From an uncultured Lactobacillus sp. (GTDB taxonomy: Bacteria; Bacillota; Bacilli; Lactobacillales; Lactobacillaceae), in assembly GCA_937874185.1 (NCBI GenBank), contig CALNAK010000011.1, positions 1 to 7,238 of the forward strand: a DNA stretch of 7,238 nt, written 5' to 3'. Under the pieces are notes generated by a model that was given only the letters and a program-made list of their open reading frames with translations, ran no database searches and had not been told where the DNA came from. This document shows positions 5,000 through 7,238 of the stretch, piece after piece. Positions within the stretch are counted from its first letter, which is position 1. Every line of letters begins with the position of its first letter. The translations under genes were made by a program, and so were the position numbers.

Positions 5000-7111
5000 T
5001 TAGTCAATTTTTACATTTGGCAAAAATTTATCCAACCATTTCGGTAAATACCAACTAGAAGATCCAAATATTGCTATAGTTGCTGGTACTAGCACTAACC
5101 TAACAAATAAAGCATCAAACAAAATACCTGTTGCTAAGGCCAATCCCATTGTTTTAACAACAGCATCACTGGCAAATATAAATCCGGAAAAGACGATTAT
5201 CATAATTAAAGCTGCCGCCACCACGGCCGGTCCACTGTCCTTCATGCCAGCCATCACTGCTTGACGTGTATCATGAGATTTTAAATATTCTTCACGAATT
5301 CGGCTAACCAAAAACACTTCATAATCCATCGCCAACCCAAACATAATCCCAATAACCAAAACTGGTAAGAAATTTAAAATTGCTCCCTTATTAGGAATTC
5401 CCAAAAGGTTAATAAAATTGCCATCTTGGATAACAAATACAATAGTTCCTAAGGTTGCCCCTAATGACAGTACAAATCCCGCAACAGCAACAACAGGGAT
5501 TAGTAATGATCTAAAGACAATTGTTAACAAAATAAATGCGAAAACAACAATTAAAATTGCAAATTTAGGTAACGCCTTCATCAAAGCGTCCGACATATCA
5601 ATATTGATTGCAGTAGCACCCGTTACATAAAGTGGAGGAATATCATTTTTATTAGCCAATTTTCTAATATGATGCACCACTTTTTTTGTTTTAACATCAT
5701 TGGAATCAGTACTAGGTATTACAGTAATCATTTGATACTTATTATTCTCACTTGGAGCTGCTTGTGAGACTGACACAACATTGGATAATGCTTTAATCTT
5801 TTGTATACCATTTTGAACTGCTTTTTGATTATCGCTTCTCACAAGTACAACTAGAGTAGCTTGACTACCTTTTCCGTAAGCTTCTGTCAAAATATCATAT
5901 GCTCGACGCTCTGTCAATTTTTCAGATTTGACAGCATCATTTGGTAATCCCAGATTAATATGAGTAAACGGAATCGTTGCTGTTGCTAGCAATCCAATAA
6001 CAAGTATCGTGAGTAAATACTTATATTTTGTAACTAATTTACCCCATCCACCTTTTACACGTAGTAGACTAACTATATATAAAACACGATTAGGTTTTTT
6101 TCCAGTAACTCGATCACCTAAGATTGTTAACATTGCTGGAACAAAAGTTAACGAGGTCAAAATCGCCGTAAAGACAGACATTGCTGCAGTCATTCCCATT
6201 ACTGTAAGCATGTCAATTCCTAAAATTGTCATGCCAAGTAAGGCCGCTATAACCGTTACTCCAGCAAAAACAACTGATGTTCCTGCAGTAGACATTGCAT
6301 AAGTTAATGCCTCTTTTTTTGATTTTTCAACTAATTCTTGTCGATATCTAGAAATAATAAATAACGCGTAATCAATACCGACGGCTAGTCCCATCATACC
6401 AACTAATGACATTGAAAAAGTCCCAACAGACAAGAAATTTGTTGAAATTAGAACCAACATCATGCCAGCAATCAATCCAAGAATCGCTGATAAAATCGGA
6501 ATACCTGCTACCAATAATGACGCAAAGGTAATAGATAATATTATAAAAGCAATAATTAATCCAACTACTTCTGCCTGTTCGCCATTATCCATTGGAGAAA
6601 TAGTAACATCATTTGACGTTAGTTCCGTTTGAATACTCTTGTTGCGAGTAATTTTTAATGATTTTTGTAAAGATTTAATTGTTTTAGGTGAAACATTATC
6701 ACCTTTCTGTTTATACATAACTCTAGCGATACCTGTCATGTTATCTTTACTAAAACTTTGTAACATTTGAGGAATAACAACCATCTTAACATGCTTATTT
6801 TTCTGAACATCTGTAAACAGATCATTCATGGTCTTTTGATTATCAGGTGTACTTAATGGTTTCCCATTGCTAGAATGCAATACAATTTGAATTTGACCGC
6901 CATTCTGCTTAGTATTTGGAAATTCTTTTTCCATTAATTTATTAGCTTTTTCAGACTCTGATCCTTGAATTGACATCCCAGCAGCATCAAAGTGAACACC
7001 GATACTTAATGCCACTACAACAGAAATAACCACTGTTATAATAAATCCAAATATCGTTATTTTGGCATGACCGTATATCCACGATCCTAATTTTCCAAGT
7101 GATTTACCCAT
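5000..7111 (-). CDS. MMPL-family (RND superfamily) membrane transporter, YdfJ-like
   Basis: This is a 703-residue polytopic membrane protein of the usual length for bacterial MMPL/YdfJ proteins. It has the duplicated RND layout: a first TM helix (about 17-39), an extracytoplasmic domain (about 40-180), five TM helices (about 182-332), a cytoplasmic linker, TM7 (about 364-384), a second outer domain (about 385-512) and five last helices (about 514-683). The proton-relay Asp-Tyr pairs known from MmpL proteins are present as GIDY (Asp247-Tyr248) and AMDY (Asp596-Tyr597). It should be a proton-driven exporter of lipids or hydrophobic/toxic compounds; the substrate cannot be told. The ATG has an AAGGAG site 7 bases upstream. 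It stands first in a minus-strand cluster with a kinase and response regulator, and B. subtilis YdfHI is known to control ydfJ. It ends with a strong terminator. Confidence 0.92.
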   Translation of the reverse strand: MGKSLGKLGSWIYGHAKITIFGFIITVVISVVVALSIGVHFDAAGMSIQGSESEKANKLMEKEFPNTKQNGGQIQIVLHSSNGKPLSTPDNQKTMNDLFTDVQKNKHVKMVVIPQMLQSFSKDNMTGIARVMYKQKGDNVSPKTIKSLQKSLKITRNKSIQTELTSNDVTISPMDNGEQAEVVGLIIAFIILSITFASLLVAGIPILSAILGLIAGMMLVLISTNFLSVGTFSMSLVGMMGLAVGIDYALFIISRYRQELVEKSKKEALTYAMSTAGTSVVFAGVTVIAALLGMTILGIDMLTVMGMTAAMSVFTAILTSLTFVPAMLTILGDRVTGKKPNRVLYIVSLLRVKGGWGKLVTKYKYLLTILVIGLLATATIPFTHINLGLPNDAVKSEKLTERRAYDILTEAYGKGSQATLVVLVRSDNQKAVQNGIQKIKALSNVVSVSQAAPSENNKYQMITVIPSTDSNDVKTKKVVHHIRKLANKNDIPPLYVTGATAINIDMSDALMKALPKFAILIVVFAFILLTIVFRSLLIPVVAVAGFVLSLGATLGTIVFVIQDGNFINLLGIPNKGAILNFLPVLVIGIMFGLAMDYEVFLVSRIREEYLKSHDTRQAVMAGMKDSGPAVVAAALIMIIVFSGFIFASDAVVKTMGLALATGILFDALFVRLVLVPATIAIFGSSSWYLPKWLDKFLPNVKID

Positions 7112-7140
7112 TGTATTCTCCTTAAACTTGATATGTAATT

Positions 7141-7169
7141 AATATAGCAAGTTTTCAAAAAATAATCAG
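7141..7169 (-). promoter_or_regulatory. Weak promoter of the MMPL transporter gene
   Basis: On the minus strand there is a -10 TATATT (7141-7146), with CTGATT (7164-7169) at the -35 position after 17 bp. The -35 is poor, as expected for a promoter that needs an activator. Start is expected near 7134, leaving a leader of about 23 bases. The response-regulator-like repeats at 7171-7194 lie directly upstream. Confidence 0.45.
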
Positions 7170-7170
7170 C

Positions 7171-7194
7171 GTACAATCGGGCATACTTTTTTGC
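7171..7194 (-). promoter_or_regulatory. Tandem 12-mer, probable binding site of the YdfI-like regulator
   Basis: On the minus strand two 12-mers are directly joined: GCAAAAAAGTAT (7183-7194) then GCCCGATTGTAC (7171-7182). I recall the B. subtilis YdfI site upstream of ydfJ as a tandem repeat of GCCCRAAYGTAC. The promoter-near copy matches 11 of 12 positions and the far copy 8 of 12. The site ends 1 base before the -35 position, right for an activator. The consensus is quoted from memory and should be verified. Confidence 0.5.
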
Positions 7195-7206
7195 CCTGAA
7201 GGGCAA
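7191..7206. repeat. Perfect inverted repeat upstream of the transporter promoter
   Basis: TTGCCC (7191-7196), TGAA, GGGCAA (7201-7206) form a 6-bp stem with a tetraloop. The T-run lies before it on the plus strand, so it is not a terminator for plus-strand transcription, and on the minus strand it is followed by A. It overlaps the far regulator 12-mer and may add GCCC half-sites for the response regulator. Confidence 0.4.
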
Positions 7207-7238
7207 GTACTAATGCCTTTTTGTACATAATATTCTTA

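Noticed and set aside
5418..6302. Two plus-strand frames inside the MMPL gene
   Set aside because: They are antisense to transmembrane segments of a well supported transporter and are rich in Thr/Ile/Val as expected for such shadows.
7191..7206. GC-rich hairpin at the right edge as an intrinsic terminator
   Set aside because: The T-run precedes the stem on the plus strand and A follows it on the minus strand, so neither direction gives stem then U-tract.

Overview
The window comes from a low-GC Gram-positive bacterium, most likely a member of the Lactobacillaceae. The DNA is strongly AT-rich with AT-rich codon use, and nearly every gene has a GGAG/AGGA-type ribosome binding site. The left edge holds the start of a manganese catalase, a typical enzyme of heme-poor lactic acid bacteria. 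I cannot name the species.

Left part (1-1500), all on the minus strand. The first 17 codons of a Mn-catalase gene lie downstream of a good promoter, whose -10 and start site are covered by a 20-bp-arm palindrome. Upstream of that is a conserved-looking but unrecognised 101-residue protein. An ATGA overlap joins it to a possible 49-codon membrane-peptide frame broken by one TGA. Next is a strong terminator and a short-chain dehydrogenase/reductase that keeps Tyr/Lys but appears to lack the catalytic Ser.

Middle part (1500-3100) is a zone of gene decay. After about 340 bp of AT-rich DNA there is a plus-strand gene for a small exported-type protein with two in-frame stops. Next come a YciI-like gene (minus) with an internal deletion and a divergent TetR-family regulator gene (plus) carrying a nonsense codon and two frameshifts. 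Between these last two, two adjacent perfect or near-perfect TGAAC-type operators are still intact.

Right part (3100-7238) is a complete signalling-plus-transport module on the minus strand: an MMPL/RND-superfamily membrane transporter (703 aa), a six-TM HisKA_3 sensor kinase (403 aa) and a NarL-type response regulator (210 aa). The arrangement matches Bacillus subtilis ydfJ with ydfHI. Upstream of the transporter gene, just ahead of a weak -35, two contiguous 12-mers resemble the repeat I recall as the YdfI site. This suggests that the regulator activates the transporter. Between transporter and kinase, a strong intrinsic terminator has a promoter nested in it, with the -10 in the hairpin loop. 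Kinase-regulator transcripts starting there would lack the 5' arm and escape termination. I therefore read the module as a regulator-controlled transporter unit followed by a separately transcribed kinase-regulator pair, probably serving cell-envelope stress or efflux.

No tRNA, rRNA, CRISPR array or convincing mobile element was seen. I found no wholly new system; the most noteworthy features are the regulatory architecture of the transporter/two-component module and the preserved operators beside decayed genes.
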